From Blattabacterium cuenoti (GTDB lineage Bacteria > Bacteroidota > Bacteroidia > Flavobacteriales > Blattabacteriaceae): a stretch of 64,000 bases of DNA. The translations under genes were made by a program, and so were the position numbers. Location: contig NZ_CP059192.1 in assembly GCF_014251595.1 (NCBI RefSeq), positions 155,020 to 219,019 on the forward strand. Direction: 5' to 3'. The notes under the pieces were generated by a model, which was not told the DNA's origin, did not search any database, and saw nothing but the letters and a program-made list of their open reading frames with translations. This document shows, piece by piece, positions 1 to 9,289 of this stretch (positions are counted from its first letter, which is position 1; each line of letters begins with the position of its first letter).

Positions 1-23
1 AAAAAAAAAAAAAAAAAAAAAAA
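1..23. repeat. 23-base poly-A run at the window edge
   Basis: The first 23 bases are all A and run straight into the gyrA start codon, whose A is the last base of the run. Other A or T runs noticed in the window are only about 7 to 10 long, so this one stands apart. It may be a real slippage-prone leader, the end of a longer run cut by the window, or an artefact of the end of the record. No ribosome binding site is visible. Confidence 0.7.
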
Positions 24-2491
24 TGAATGAAAGTGAAGGAGAAAAATTGATTTCTATTAATATTGAAGATGAGATGAAATCATCTTATATAGACTATTCT
101 ATGTCTGTTATTGTATCCAGAGCTCTTCCCGATGTTAGAGACGGATTGAAACCTGTACATAGAAGAGTCCTTTATGGAATGTATCAATTAGGAATTTTAT
201 ATAATAGTTCTTACAAAAAATCTGCTCGTATTGTCGGAGAAGTATTAGGAAAATATCATCCACATGGAGATATTTCCGTTTATGATACAATGGTTCGTAT
301 GACTCAAAAATGGACATTACGTTATCCATTAATAGATGGACAAGGAAATTTTGGATCGTTGGATGCAGATCCACCAGCAGCAATGCGTTATACAGAAGTG
401 AGAATGAAAAGAATATCTGAAGAAATGTTGTTGGATATCAAAAAAAAAACAGTCGATATGCAATTAAATTTTGATGATTCTTTGGAAGAACCAATCGTTC
501 TTCCTACACGAATCCCCAATCTTTTAATTAATGGTTCTTCTGGTATTGCAGTTGGAATGGCTACTAACATCCCTCCTCATAATTTAAAAGAAACTATAAA
601 TGCTATTTGTGCTTATATAGATAACAATGACTTATCTATCGAAAAAATTATGAAGTATATAAAAGCCCCTGATTTTCCTACAGGTGGAATTATTTATGGA
701 TATGATGGAGTAAAAAACGCTTTTCATACCGGTAAAGGACGTATTATTTTACGTGCTAAAGTTCATTTAGAAGAAATTCATGGTAGACAATGTATTATTG
801 TAGATGAAATTCCTTATCAGGTCAATAAAGCGGAAATGATTACGAGGACTATAGAATTAATGAAGGAAGGAAAAATGGAAGGTATTTATCAAATTCGTGA
901 CGAATCGGATAGAAATGGACTACGTATTGTTTACATTTTAAAACAAAATACAAACTCTAATATATTATTGAATAAATTGTTTCAGTACACTTCTTTACAA
1001 ACTTATTTTAATGTCAATAATATAGCATTAGTTAACGGAAAACCAGTTCAATTAAATATAAAAAGTTTTATTCGATATTTTGTTGATCATAGACACGATG
1101 TTATTATTCGTCGTACTAAATATGAACTCAATAAGTGTCAAGATCGTGTTCATATTCTGTTGGGATTTTTGAAAATATTAGATCATTTAGATATTATGAT
1201 TCAATTAATTCAAAAATCTCAAAATCATTTTGATGCTTGTGAAAAATTGATTCAAAAATTTCAAATATCGAAAAATCAATCTAAGTCCATATTAGATATG
1301 AAATTGCAAAGCCTTACTTCTTTAGAAATCAATAAAATTAAAAAAGAATATGATGAACTTGTTAAAAAAATAGATTTTTTAAAAAATGTTTTGGAAACAC
1401 ATTCAACAAGAACTCAAATTATTAAAGAAGAACTTTTAGATATCAAAAAAAAGTATCAAGATGAACGTCGTACACAAATTGATTATTCAGGAAATAAAGT
1501 CAACATAGAAGATCTTATTGAAAATGAGCAAGTCGTTCTTACAATTTCCCATGCTGGTTATATTAAAAGAACTTCTTTATCAGAATATAAACGTCAAGGA
1601 AGAGGAGGGGTAGGAAATCGAGGAGCAACTGCAAGAGAATCAGATTTTTTTAATCATTTACTTGTAGCAACAAATCATCAATATTTGCTTTTTTTTACAG
1701 AAAAAGGAAAATGTTTTTGGTTAAGAGTCTATGAAATACCAGAAGGATCTAAAATATCTAAAGGAAGAGCAATACAAAACATTATTCATCTTCAACAAGA
1801 TGATAAAGTCAATGCTTATATATTAACAGGAGATCTAACTAATAAAAAATATGTAAAAGATTATTATGTGATGATGATTACGAAAAAAGGGATTATAAAA
1901 AAAACATCTTTAGAAAATTATTCTCGTCCTAGAAAATATGGGATCAATGCTATTGTTATTCGAAAAGGAGATTCTTTATTAGAAGCTATTTTAACTAAGG
2001 GAAATAGTCATGTTTTTATTGCTGTAAAAAGTGGTCGAATTATTCGATTTTCAGAAAATAAAATCCGTTCGACTGGAAGAACTTCTTCTGGGGTTATAGG
2101 TATTAATACAAATAATCATCAAGATATGGTTATTGGAATGATATGTGTAGATATAGAAGGAAAAGAAAAAGGATATTTATTAGTAGTTTCTGAAAAAGGA
2201 TTTGGGAAAAGATCTCATATAAAAGATTATCGTATTACCAATCGTGGGGGGAAAGGAATTAAAACAATAAATATAACTCAAAAAACAGGTAGCTTAATTT
2301 CCATTAAATATGTAACAGATCAAGATGATTTGATGATTATTAAAAAATCAGGTATTATTATACGTATTTCCATATCGGATATAAGAGTTATGGGAAGAAC
2401 GACTCAAGGAGTTAGATTAATCAATTTGAAAAAAAATGATGTTATAGCTGACGTCGCAAAGGTTTACAAACCTATTATGGATTTTCATTAA
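23..2491 (+). CDS. gyrA: DNA gyrase subunit A
   Basis: GyrA is the breakage-reunion subunit of DNA gyrase (A2B2) and introduces negative supercoils with ATP hydrolysed by GyrB. The 822-residue product has the full family layout: winged-helix and tower domains in the first 500 or so residues, then the six-bladed C-terminal beta-pinwheel. The active-site tyrosine is Y123 in [10 protein letters not shown]. The GyrA-box is seen as [10 protein letters not shown] at the start of the pinwheel. The position equal to E. coli Ser83 is isoleucine (I84 in [10 protein letters not shown]), a known quinolone-resistance site. ATG at 23 gives the usual short flavobacterial N-terminus. The last 17 bases overlap the convergent prc gene. 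Confidence 0.97.
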   Translation: MNESEGEKLISINIEDEMKSSYIDYSMSVIVSRALPDVRDGLKPVHRRVLYGMYQLGILYNSSYKKSARIVGEVLGKYHPHGDISVYDTMVRMTQKWTLRYPLIDGQGNFGSLDADPPAAMRYTEVRMKRISEEMLLDIKKKTVDMQLNFDDSLEEPIVLPTRIPNLLINGSSGIAVGMATNIPPHNLKETINAICAYIDNNDLSIEKIMKYIKAPDFPTGGIIYGYDGVKNAFHTGKGRIILRAKVHLEEIHGRQCIIVDEIPYQVNKAEMITRTIELMKEGKMEGIYQIRDESDRNGLRIVYILKQNTNSNILLNKLFQYTSLQTYFNVNNIALVNGKPVQLNIKSFIRYFVDHRHDVIIRRTKYELNKCQDRVHILLGFLKILDHLDIMIQLIQKSQNHFDACEKLIQKFQISKNQSKSILDMKLQSLTSLEINKIKKEYDELVKKIDFLKNVLETHSTRTQIIKEELLDIKKKYQDERRTQIDYSGNKVNIEDLIENEQVVLTISHAGYIKRTSLSEYKRQGRGGVGNRGATARESDFFNHLLVATNHQYLLFFTEKGKCFWLRVYEIPEGSKISKGRAIQNIIHLQQDDKVNAYILTGDLTNKKYVKDYYVMMITKKGIIKKTSLENYSRPRKYGINAIVIRKGDSLLEAILTKGNSHVFIAVKSGRIIRFSENKIRSTGRTSSGVIGINTNNHQDMVIGMICVDIEGKEKGYLLVVSEKGFGKRSHIKDYRITNRGGKGIKTINITQKTGSLISIKYVTDQDDLMIIKKSGIIIRISISDIRVMGRTTQGVRLINLKKNDVIADVAKVYKPIMDFH

Positions 2492-4601
2492 AATCTCGTA
2501 ATATATTGATACATTCTGCTATATAAAAATCTTTATTCATATTCTTTTTCCATTCTTCTTGTTCCTCTAATTCTTTTGTATTAAAAATAATTTTGTAATG
2601 ATTCGTGAAAACTTTTTTTCCACATATTTTCAATATATTTCTTAATTTTATAATATTTTGATTTATTCTTTTTGTTTTTAAATTTTCATAATAAAATTCT
2701 TCCCAATTTAAAGAAAATCGTTTTTCATTCGAAAATTTATTTTCTAATCTTTCTAATGATTGTATTATTTTATAAATGTTTATGAAATTTTTATTTTCTT
2801 TCAAACGTTTGATGCTCTTATGTTTAATATTTTCTAAATATAAATTTTTATAATAATCATAAATATCAGGAACAGGGGCCGTATAATCCCATTTCATAGG
2901 ATAAATTTGATTTTTTTCCATATATTTTAAAAATATATTTTTCATATGACTCGGAATGACTATATCGGATTTTACTCCTTTTAATTGAGTGGAACTTCCA
3001 TTTACACGATAAAATTTATTGATGGTAAATTTTAAAGCACCTAATTCTTCATTAGAAAATAAAAATCGGTTTAATGGATAAATGGTTTGTACAGTTCCTT
3101 TTCCATATGTTTGATGACTTCCAACTATAATTCCTCTTTTATAATCTGCTATAGAAGCCGCGAGAATTTCAGAAGCAGAAGCAGATAATTCGTTCACAAG
3201 AATGACAAGAGGACCTGTCCATAAAATTTTATTTTCATAACTTTTGAGTATCTTTTTTTTTTTGTTCGATTTACCTATTTGTACAATAGGAACTTTTCCT
3301 AAAAAAAAACCAGCTATTTCTATGACCGTATCTAAAGATCCTCCTCCATTATTTCTTATATCGATCAGAATTCCTTTCACATTTTCTTTTTTCAGTTCTT
3401 GAATAATTTTTTTTATATCTTTAGCTGCATTTTTACCATTTTTATTTTTAGGATTAAAATAAAATTCTGGTAAACATATATAACCATATTTATTTTTGTT
3501 TTCATCCAAAATTATGGCGCTTTTTGCAAAAATTTCTTTTTTTTCAATTATATCTCTAGTGAGAATTACTTCTTCTATCGATCCATTTTTCTTTTGAAGA
3601 GTTAGTCTAACTTGACTTCCTTTTTTTCCTCTTATTAAATGAATCGAATTTTCTAATAACATACCTACAACATTTTTAGATTCTGAGTTAGCATTTTTTG
3701 CTATTCGTATAATTTTATCTCCTATTTCTATTTTTTTGTTTTTCCATGCAGGACCGCCTACAATGAGTTTTACTACGGTAGGATATCCTTTATCATCTTG
3801 TAATTCAACACCAATTCCTTCTGTTTGTCCAGATATGTTTAAATCAAAAATTTCTTTTTCTTTAGGAGAAAAAAAATTAGTGTGAGGATCATATTGAGAA
3901 GTTATAGTATTGACATATATAGAAAACCAATCTTGTTCTTTTTTTATTTTTAATTTTCTAAAATATTCCTGAATATATTCTTTTACTTTTTCTCTGGATT
4001 TTTTTTCGTTGTTAATAAATATATTTTTCCAAATTTTTTTGGGGTTTTTGGAGGTTATTTTTTTGGGGTTTTTATAGGTTATTATTTCTATTAATGTTAA
4101 ATATTTTAAGTATTTTCTCCATTTTTCAGTCCATTCTTTTTTATTTTTAGGATAAAAAGAATTCTTTTTTTCAATAAAAAATATTTCTTTTTTATTAAAA
4201 TCAAAAGATTTTTTTAAGATATGGAAGCATATAGATTCTGCTTCTTCTATCCTTTGAAAAAAACGTTTTATAATAATATTAAAAAAAATAGGATTTCCAT
4301 GAATCCAAAAATCGTCTATTTGTTCTTTATATAAAGAAAAATCTTCTACATCTTTTTGTAAAAAAAAGCGTTTTTGATTATCTAATTTTTCAAAATACTT
4401 GTTATATACTTTTTGTGAAAAATTATTATCTATAGAAATAGGATTTATGTGTAAAAAGTAAAGTGTTTTATATGTTGTTTTGAGTATTAAACGATGTTTT
4501 TCTTGTTCTCCTAATGGAGAACAAAAACTTAATGAAAAAATAAATAAGAAACCAATTATTATGGACTTAATATTATTCAATTTTTTTATTTTAAAATTCA
4601 C
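2475..4601 (-). CDS. prc: C-terminal processing (tail-specific) protease
   Basis: This is a Prc/Tsp-type S41 serine protease, a periplasmic enzyme that trims or degrades proteins with nonpolar C-termini and is linked to cell-wall enzyme turnover. The 708 residues show a hydrophobic export segment at about 12-27, a PDZ domain ([13 protein letters not shown] region), the catalytic serine in [10 protein letters not shown] and the catalytic lysine in TYGKGTVQ, then the long lysine-rich C-terminal domain of the family. The export segment ends in LSFC; phenylalanine before the cysteine makes it a poor lipobox, so I prefer an ordinary signal peptide or anchor. An 8-residue tandem duplication (NPKKI twice) lies in the N-terminal helical region. 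The 3' end overlaps gyrA tail to tail. Confidence 0.93.
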   Translation of the reverse strand: MNFKIKKLNNIKSIIIGFLFIFSLSFCSPLGEQEKHRLILKTTYKTLYFLHINPISIDNNFSQKVYNKYFEKLDNQKRFFLQKDVEDFSLYKEQIDDFWIHGNPIFFNIIIKRFFQRIEEAESICFHILKKSFDFNKKEIFFIEKKNSFYPKNKKEWTEKWRKYLKYLTLIEIITYKNPKKITSKNPKKIWKNIFINNEKKSREKVKEYIQEYFRKLKIKKEQDWFSIYVNTITSQYDPHTNFFSPKEKEIFDLNISGQTEGIGVELQDDKGYPTVVKLIVGGPAWKNKKIEIGDKIIRIAKNANSESKNVVGMLLENSIHLIRGKKGSQVRLTLQKKNGSIEEVILTRDIIEKKEIFAKSAIILDENKNKYGYICLPEFYFNPKNKNGKNAAKDIKKIIQELKKENVKGILIDIRNNGGGSLDTVIEIAGFFLGKVPIVQIGKSNKKKKILKSYENKILWTGPLVILVNELSASASEILAASIADYKRGIIVGSHQTYGKGTVQTIYPLNRFLFSNEELGALKFTINKFYRVNGSSTQLKGVKSDIVIPSHMKNIFLKYMEKNQIYPMKWDYTAPVPDIYDYYKNLYLENIKHKSIKRLKENKNFINIYKIIQSLERLENKFSNEKRFSLNWEEFYYENLKTKRINQNIIKLRNILKICGKKVFTNHYKIIFNTKELEEQEEWKKNMNKDFYIAECINILRDFNENP
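4034..4081. repeat. 24-bp tandem duplication inside prc
   Basis: Two adjacent 24-base units, 4034-4057 and 4058-4081, differ at only two bases (GG versus AT). In the prc frame (reverse strand) they encode YKNPKKIT followed by SKNPKKIW, so the duplication keeps the reading frame. It lies in the N-terminal helical part, away from the catalytic residues. Confidence 0.85.
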
Positions 4602-4662
4602 TATTATGTTGATATTTAAAAAATATCAGTAAAATTATATAATATCTTTTTATATAAATATA

Positions 4663-5466
4663 ATGAATCCAAAACCAATTATTTTAGTCACAAATGATGA
4701 TGGAATCGTAGCTCCAGGTATTAGGGCTCTTATTCATTTTATGAATTTTTTAGGAGATGTATATGTAGTAGCTCCAGATAAACCTCAATCTGGAGTGGGA
4801 CATGCAATCACAATGAATACGATATTGTATTGTGATTCGGTAAAAATAGATAATGGAAATCAAAAAGAATGGGAATGTTCTGGAACTCCGGTTGATTGTG
4901 TGAAACTAGCAATTAGTGACATTCTTCCAAGAAAACCTGACATTTGTGTATCAGGTATTAATCATGGGTCAAATTCTTCTGTAAATATAATGTATTCTGG
5001 GACTGTTTCCGCCGTTATTGAAGCAAGTATCGAGGGAATTCCATCTGTTGGTTTTTCTCTTTTAGATTTTGATTGGAATGCAGATTTTGAACCATCTCAA
5101 AAATATGTATGTCAAATTGTTAAAAAAATTCTTTATAACCCTATTCCGGAAAAAGTAATGACTTTGAATGTTAACATTCCTAAATTAAAAAAAGAAGAAA
5201 TTAAAGGAATTAAAATATGTAGGCAAGCAGAATCGAAATGGAAAGAAAGTTTTGATAAACGTTATACACCTAAAGGTAGAACTTATTATTGGTTAGTAGG
5301 GGATTTCGTGAATATCAATGAAAAAATAGATACAGATGAATGGGCATTAAAAAATGGATATGTATCTATTGTTCCGATTCAATTGGATTTAACAAATTAT
5401 ACTATTTTAAATCTTTTAAAATCTTGGAATTTTATCGTGTTATTTATTTTTTTGATAGTATCATAG
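4663..5466 (+). CDS. surE: 5'/3'-nucleotidase SurE
   Basis: SurE is a metal-dependent phosphatase acting on nucleoside 5'- and 3'-monophosphates. The N-terminal NDDG (residues 11-14), the serine in DKPQSGVGHA (S43) and the SGINHGSN loop are the metal and active-site elements, and SGTPVDCVK is also typical. After the usual end of the family (a LLKSWNF-like segment) the frame continues for about ten strongly hydrophobic residues, FIVLFIFLIVS, before the stop. This looks like loss of an ancestral stop codon rather than a functional membrane anchor. It is divergent from prc across a 61-base AT-rich gap with no clear promoter motif. Confidence 0.95.
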   Translation: MNPKPIILVTNDDGIVAPGIRALIHFMNFLGDVYVVAPDKPQSGVGHAITMNTILYCDSVKIDNGNQKEWECSGTPVDCVKLAISDILPRKPDICVSGINHGSNSSVNIMYSGTVSAVIEASIEGIPSVGFSLLDFDWNADFEPSQKYVCQIVKKILYNPIPEKVMTLNVNIPKLKKEEIKGIKICRQAESKWKESFDKRYTPKGRTYYWLVGDFVNINEKIDTDEWALKNGYVSIVPIQLDLTNYTILNLLKSWNFIVLFIFLIVS

Positions 5467-5507
5467 TTTTCATTATTATGAATTTGAATATTAAACTCTA
5501 TATATAA

Positions 5508-6473
5508 GTGTCATCTTTTATAGAAAGATCTTTAAATCCAAAATCTATTCAAGATTTTATTGGACAACATGAAATCTTGGATAATCTAAAAGTTTTTATT
5601 CAGGCAGCTAAAAAAAGAAAAGAAGCCTTAGATCATATTTTATTTCATGGGCCTCCAGGATTAGGAAAAACAACCTTAGCTCATATTGTTGCAAATGAGT
5701 TATGTGTAAACATCACAGTTACTTCAGGTTCTGTTTTAGATAAACCAGGAGATTTAGCTGGTTTACTGATTCATTTAAAAATAAATGATGTGATTTTTAT
5801 TGATGAAATTCATCGTCTTTCTCCAATTGTTGAGGAATACTTATATTCAGCTATGGAAAATTATAAAATAGATATTATTATAGATTCTGGATCTAATGCT
5901 AAATCAGTACAAATTGATTTATTTCCTTTTACTTTAATAGGAGCGACTACAAGATCAGGTTTATTAACAGCTCCTATGCGTTCTAGATTTGGTATTAACT
6001 TTCGTCTGAATTATTATGAAAAAGAATTATTAAACAATATTGTTAATCGTAGTGCAAAATTATTAAATATTCCAATTACAAAAGAAGCTTCAATTGAAAT
6101 CGCGAACAGAAGTCGTGGAACTCCACGTGTAGCTAATTCTTTATTACGTAGAATACGTGATTTTGCACAAATTAAAGGAAATGGAACCATTGATATTAAT
6201 ATATGTAATTTAGGGTTAAAATCTCTTAATGTGGATAAACATGGATTAGATGAAATGGATAATAGAATTTTATCATGTATGATAGATCATTTTAAAGGAG
6301 GACCTGTTGGAATTCATACTATAGCAACAGCTGTTAGTGAAAATTCGGAAACCATAGAAGAAGTTTATGAACCTTTTCTTATTCAGGAAGGATATTTAAT
6401 TAGAACACCCAGAGGAAGAAAAGTGACGAGATTAGCTTATAAACATATCAAAAAAAAATATAAACAAAAATAG
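5508..6473 (+). CDS. ruvB: Holliday junction branch migration ATPase RuvB
   Basis: RuvB is the hexameric AAA+ motor that drives branch migration with RuvA. Walker A is GPPGLGKTT (residues 48-56), Walker B and sensor motifs follow in VIFIDEIHRLSP and IGATTRSGL, and the C-terminal winged helix ends the protein. At 321 residues it is about 20 shorter than usual because the N-terminal tail is missing; the AAA+ core starts normally at NPKSIQDFIGQ. The only usable start is GTG at 5508, since an in-frame TAA sits immediately upstream (5505-5507) and closes a nine-codon frame beginning at ATG 5478. RuvA and RuvC are not in the window. Confidence 0.95.
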   Translation: MSSFIERSLNPKSIQDFIGQHEILDNLKVFIQAAKKRKEALDHILFHGPPGLGKTTLAHIVANELCVNITVTSGSVLDKPGDLAGLLIHLKINDVIFIDEIHRLSPIVEEYLYSAMENYKIDIIIDSGSNAKSVQIDLFPFTLIGATTRSGLLTAPMRSRFGINFRLNYYEKELLNNIVNRSAKLLNIPITKEASIEIANRSRGTPRVANSLLRRIRDFAQIKGNGTIDINICNLGLKSLNVDKHGLDEMDNRILSCMIDHFKGGPVGIHTIATAVSENSETIEEVYEPFLIQEGYLIRTPRGRKVTRLAYKHIKKKYKQK

Positions 6474-6535
6474 ACTAAAATATTTTTTCATAAGAATTAA
6501 CTAACTTTATTAAAAGAATCAATATATAAACAATC

Positions 6536-7831
6536 ATGCCTTCAAATGTTATTGTTGGTCTCCAATGGGGTGACGAGGGAAAAGGAAAAATTACAGATTT
6601 GCTTGCTAAAAATTCGGATTATGTAATCCGTTATCAAGGAGGAAATAATTCAGGTCATTCTATTCATACTAAAAATCGTCATTTTATTCTTCATTTAGTT
6701 CCTTCTGGAGTGATTTATTCTAGCGTAAAATGTATTGTGGGACCTGGAGTTGTAATTGACCCTAAATCTTTAATACAAGAAATACAAAATTTAGAATCAA
6801 TAGGTATAGATACATCTAAAGTTTTTTTATCAAAAAGAGCACACATTACTATGCCTTACCATCGTTTTTTAGACCGGTATCAAGAGGAATTTTTAGGAGA
6901 TAAATTAATCGGAACTACACATAAAGGAATTGGTCCTACTTATGAGGATAAGATATCTCGTATAGGAATTCGTGCTTTAGACTTATTGAATTTAGAAGTT
7001 TTTTATAAAAAATTAAAATATAATATTGATCTAAAAAATCAAATTTTTACAAAAATTTTTAAAAAAAAACCCCTTTTCGTTCAAGAAATTTATGAAGAAT
7101 ATATAGAATATGCAAAGATTCTTTCACATCGTATAATAGACGCTGTTTATGAAATTCATAATGCTTTTCACAATCAAAAAAAGATTTTATTTGAAGGAGC
7201 TCAAGCTTTATTATTAGATATAGACTATGGGACATATCCATATGTTACCACTTCTTCCACTTCTACAGGAGGTGTATGTATAGGGTGCGGAATTCCTCCT
7301 AATTTTTTAAAAAATTTTATAGGAATAACAAAAGCATATTGTACTCGTGTCGGATTTGGTCCGTTTCCGACTGAAATTGAAAATGAAATAGGTGATATGA
7401 TACGTAAAAAAGGAAATGAATATGGAGCAACCACAAAACGTTCCAGACGATGTGGATGGTTGGATTTATTAGCTCTTAAATACTCTTGTATGATTAATGG
7501 AATTAATTATTTAATCATCACAAAATTAGATGTTTTAAATGAGTTGGAAACCATTAAAATGTGTATAAAATATAAATGTGATGATAAGATTATTCAATAT
7601 TTTCCAGCAAATCTAAAAAAAAATACAAAAGGAATTTATATCGATTTTCCTGGATGGAAGGAAGATATTTCTCATATTCATGAATACGAAGATTTACCAA
7701 ATAATTGCAAAAAATATATTAAATTTATTGAAAACTATTTAAATTTAGAAGTCTTATTGGTTTCTGTTGGTTCTGAAAGAAATCAAAACATCATTAAAAA
7801 TAAATCTTTATTTTTTAAAATTTTTACTTAG
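6536..7831 (+). CDS. purA: Adenylosuccinate synthetase
   Basis: PurA makes adenylosuccinate from IMP, aspartate and GTP, the first step of the AMP branch. The GTP-binding loop QWGDEGKGK is at residues 10-18, and GPG, TTHKGIGP and the late TTKRSRRCGWLD segment are typical family blocks. At 431 residues it is full length. It is the first gene of an eleven-gene forward purine run. The 62-base leader carries TAACTTTA, one base off the Bacteroidota -7 consensus, so the operon promoter may lie there. Confidence 0.96.
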   Translation: MPSNVIVGLQWGDEGKGKITDLLAKNSDYVIRYQGGNNSGHSIHTKNRHFILHLVPSGVIYSSVKCIVGPGVVIDPKSLIQEIQNLESIGIDTSKVFLSKRAHITMPYHRFLDRYQEEFLGDKLIGTTHKGIGPTYEDKISRIGIRALDLLNLEVFYKKLKYNIDLKNQIFTKIFKKKPLFVQEIYEEYIEYAKILSHRIIDAVYEIHNAFHNQKKILFEGAQALLLDIDYGTYPYVTTSSTSTGGVCIGCGIPPNFLKNFIGITKAYCTRVGFGPFPTEIENEIGDMIRKKGNEYGATTKRSRRCGWLDLLALKYSCMINGINYLIITKLDVLNELETIKMCIKYKCDDKIIQYFPANLKKNTKGIYIDFPGWKEDISHIHEYEDLPNNCKKYIKFIENYLNLEVLLVSVGSERNQNIIKNKSLFFKIFT

Positions 7832-7844
7832 AAAATATTTTTGT

Positions 7845-9281
7845 GTGGAAAAATATAAAAATCCTTTAGTAGAACGATATAGTAGCAAAGAAATGTTATA
7901 TAATTTTTCTCCAAAAAAAAAGTTTATTACTTGGAGAAAATTATGGTTTTATTTGGCCAAAATTCAAAAAGAATTAGGATTAAATATCACTGAAGAACAA
8001 ATATATGATCTAAAAAATCATTTATATGATATTGATTGGAACAGAGTTTCTTTTTATGAAAAAAAATTTCGACATGATGTCATGGCTCATTTATATGCTT
8101 TTGGGGATAAAGCAACTATAGCTAGACCTATTATTCATTTAGGAGCCACAAGTGCTTTTTTAGGAGATAATACAGATATCATTTTAATTCGTGATGGATT
8201 AGAGATTTTATTAAAAAAATTGGTTAACGTAATTTTTCGTCTTCGAAATTTTACTTTAGAATATCATAACATTCCTACTTTGGCTTTTACTCATTATCAA
8301 CCGGCTCAATTAACTACTGTAGGAAAACGATCAGCTTTATGGTTACAAAGTGTAATTCTAGATTTAGAAGAATTAGAATTTAGGTTGAAAAATATTTCTT
8401 TTAGAGGGCTAAAAGGAACTGTAGGTTCAGCAGATAGCTTTAAAGAATTATTTGATGGAGATTTACAAAAAGTAAAAAATTTAGAAAAAAAATTATCCAA
8501 TAAATTCAGATTTAAAAACATTTTTCCCATAACAGGACAAACTTACGATAGAAAAGTAGACGCTCAAATATTAAATTTATTATCCAATATTTCTCAATCT
8601 TCCCATAAATTTAGTAACGATTTACGTTTATTACAAAATTTAAAAGAAATGGAAGAGCCTTTTGAAAAAGAACAAATTGGATCTAGTGCTATGGCTTATA
8701 AACGAAATCCAATACGTAGTGAACGTATGGCTTCTTTAGCTAAATATGTTATTTCTTTATCTAATAGTTCCGCTCTAGTTGCAGCGACTCAATGGTTAGA
8801 ACGGACCCTAGATGATTCAGCAAACAGAAGATTGGTTATAGGACAATCATTTTTAGCTGTAGATGCTATTTTGATCATTTGGAATAACATATTAGAAAAT
8901 ATCATTGTATATCCTAAAATAATTGATAAACACATCAAAGAAGAGCTTCCTTTTTTAATTACTGAACATATTATTATAGAATGTGTAAAAAAAGGATCAG
9001 ATAGACAAGAGATTCATGAAAGAATACGAATTCATTCTATGGAAACCCATGATAAAATTAAATTAGAGGGAATGGAAAATGATTTTATTAAACGTATTTT
9101 ACACGATAAAAAAATACCTATTCATGAAAAAGAAATGAATCAAATTTTGAATTCTAAAAATTTAACAGGATTTTCTTCAGATCAAACCTTAGAATTTATT
9201 GAAACCATAGTTAGTCCTATATTAAATCGTTTTCATCATTTCATTGATTCTGATATATCTAATATGGATATAAAAATTTAG
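7845..9281 (+). CDS. purB: Adenylosuccinate lyase
   Basis: PurB cleaves both SAICAR (to AICAR) and adenylosuccinate (to AMP). The fumarase/aspartase superfamily signature is present as GSSAMAYKRNPIRSERM, together with the THYQPAQ and TVGSADSF substrate-binding blocks. I place the start at GTG 7845, giving MEKYKNPLVERYSS and 478 residues, which matches the flavobacterial (long, eukaryote-like) form. The open frame continues upstream to 7767, but that would overlap purA by 65 bases and add an unrelated hydrophobic stretch. Confidence 0.94.
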   Translation: MEKYKNPLVERYSSKEMLYNFSPKKKFITWRKLWFYLAKIQKELGLNITEEQIYDLKNHLYDIDWNRVSFYEKKFRHDVMAHLYAFGDKATIARPIIHLGATSAFLGDNTDIILIRDGLEILLKKLVNVIFRLRNFTLEYHNIPTLAFTHYQPAQLTTVGKRSALWLQSVILDLEELEFRLKNISFRGLKGTVGSADSFKELFDGDLQKVKNLEKKLSNKFRFKNIFPITGQTYDRKVDAQILNLLSNISQSSHKFSNDLRLLQNLKEMEEPFEKEQIGSSAMAYKRNPIRSERMASLAKYVISLSNSSALVAATQWLERTLDDSANRRLVIGQSFLAVDAILIIWNNILENIIVYPKIIDKHIKEELPFLITEHIIIECVKKGSDRQEIHERIRIHSMETHDKIKLEGMENDFIKRILHDKKIPIHEKEMNQILNSKNLTGFSSDQTLEFIETIVSPILNRFHHFIDSDISNMDIKI

Positions 9282-9289
9282 TATAAATC

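Noticed and set aside
2475..2491. gyrA/prc overlap as a regulatory antisense device
   Set aside because: Several other convergent pairs here overlap by 4-36 bases (redoxin/nrnA, def/rplT, queE/hisIE); it is general compaction.
7767..7844. Upstream extension of purB into purA
   Set aside because: It would overlap purA by 65 bases; GTG 7845 gives the normal N-terminus.
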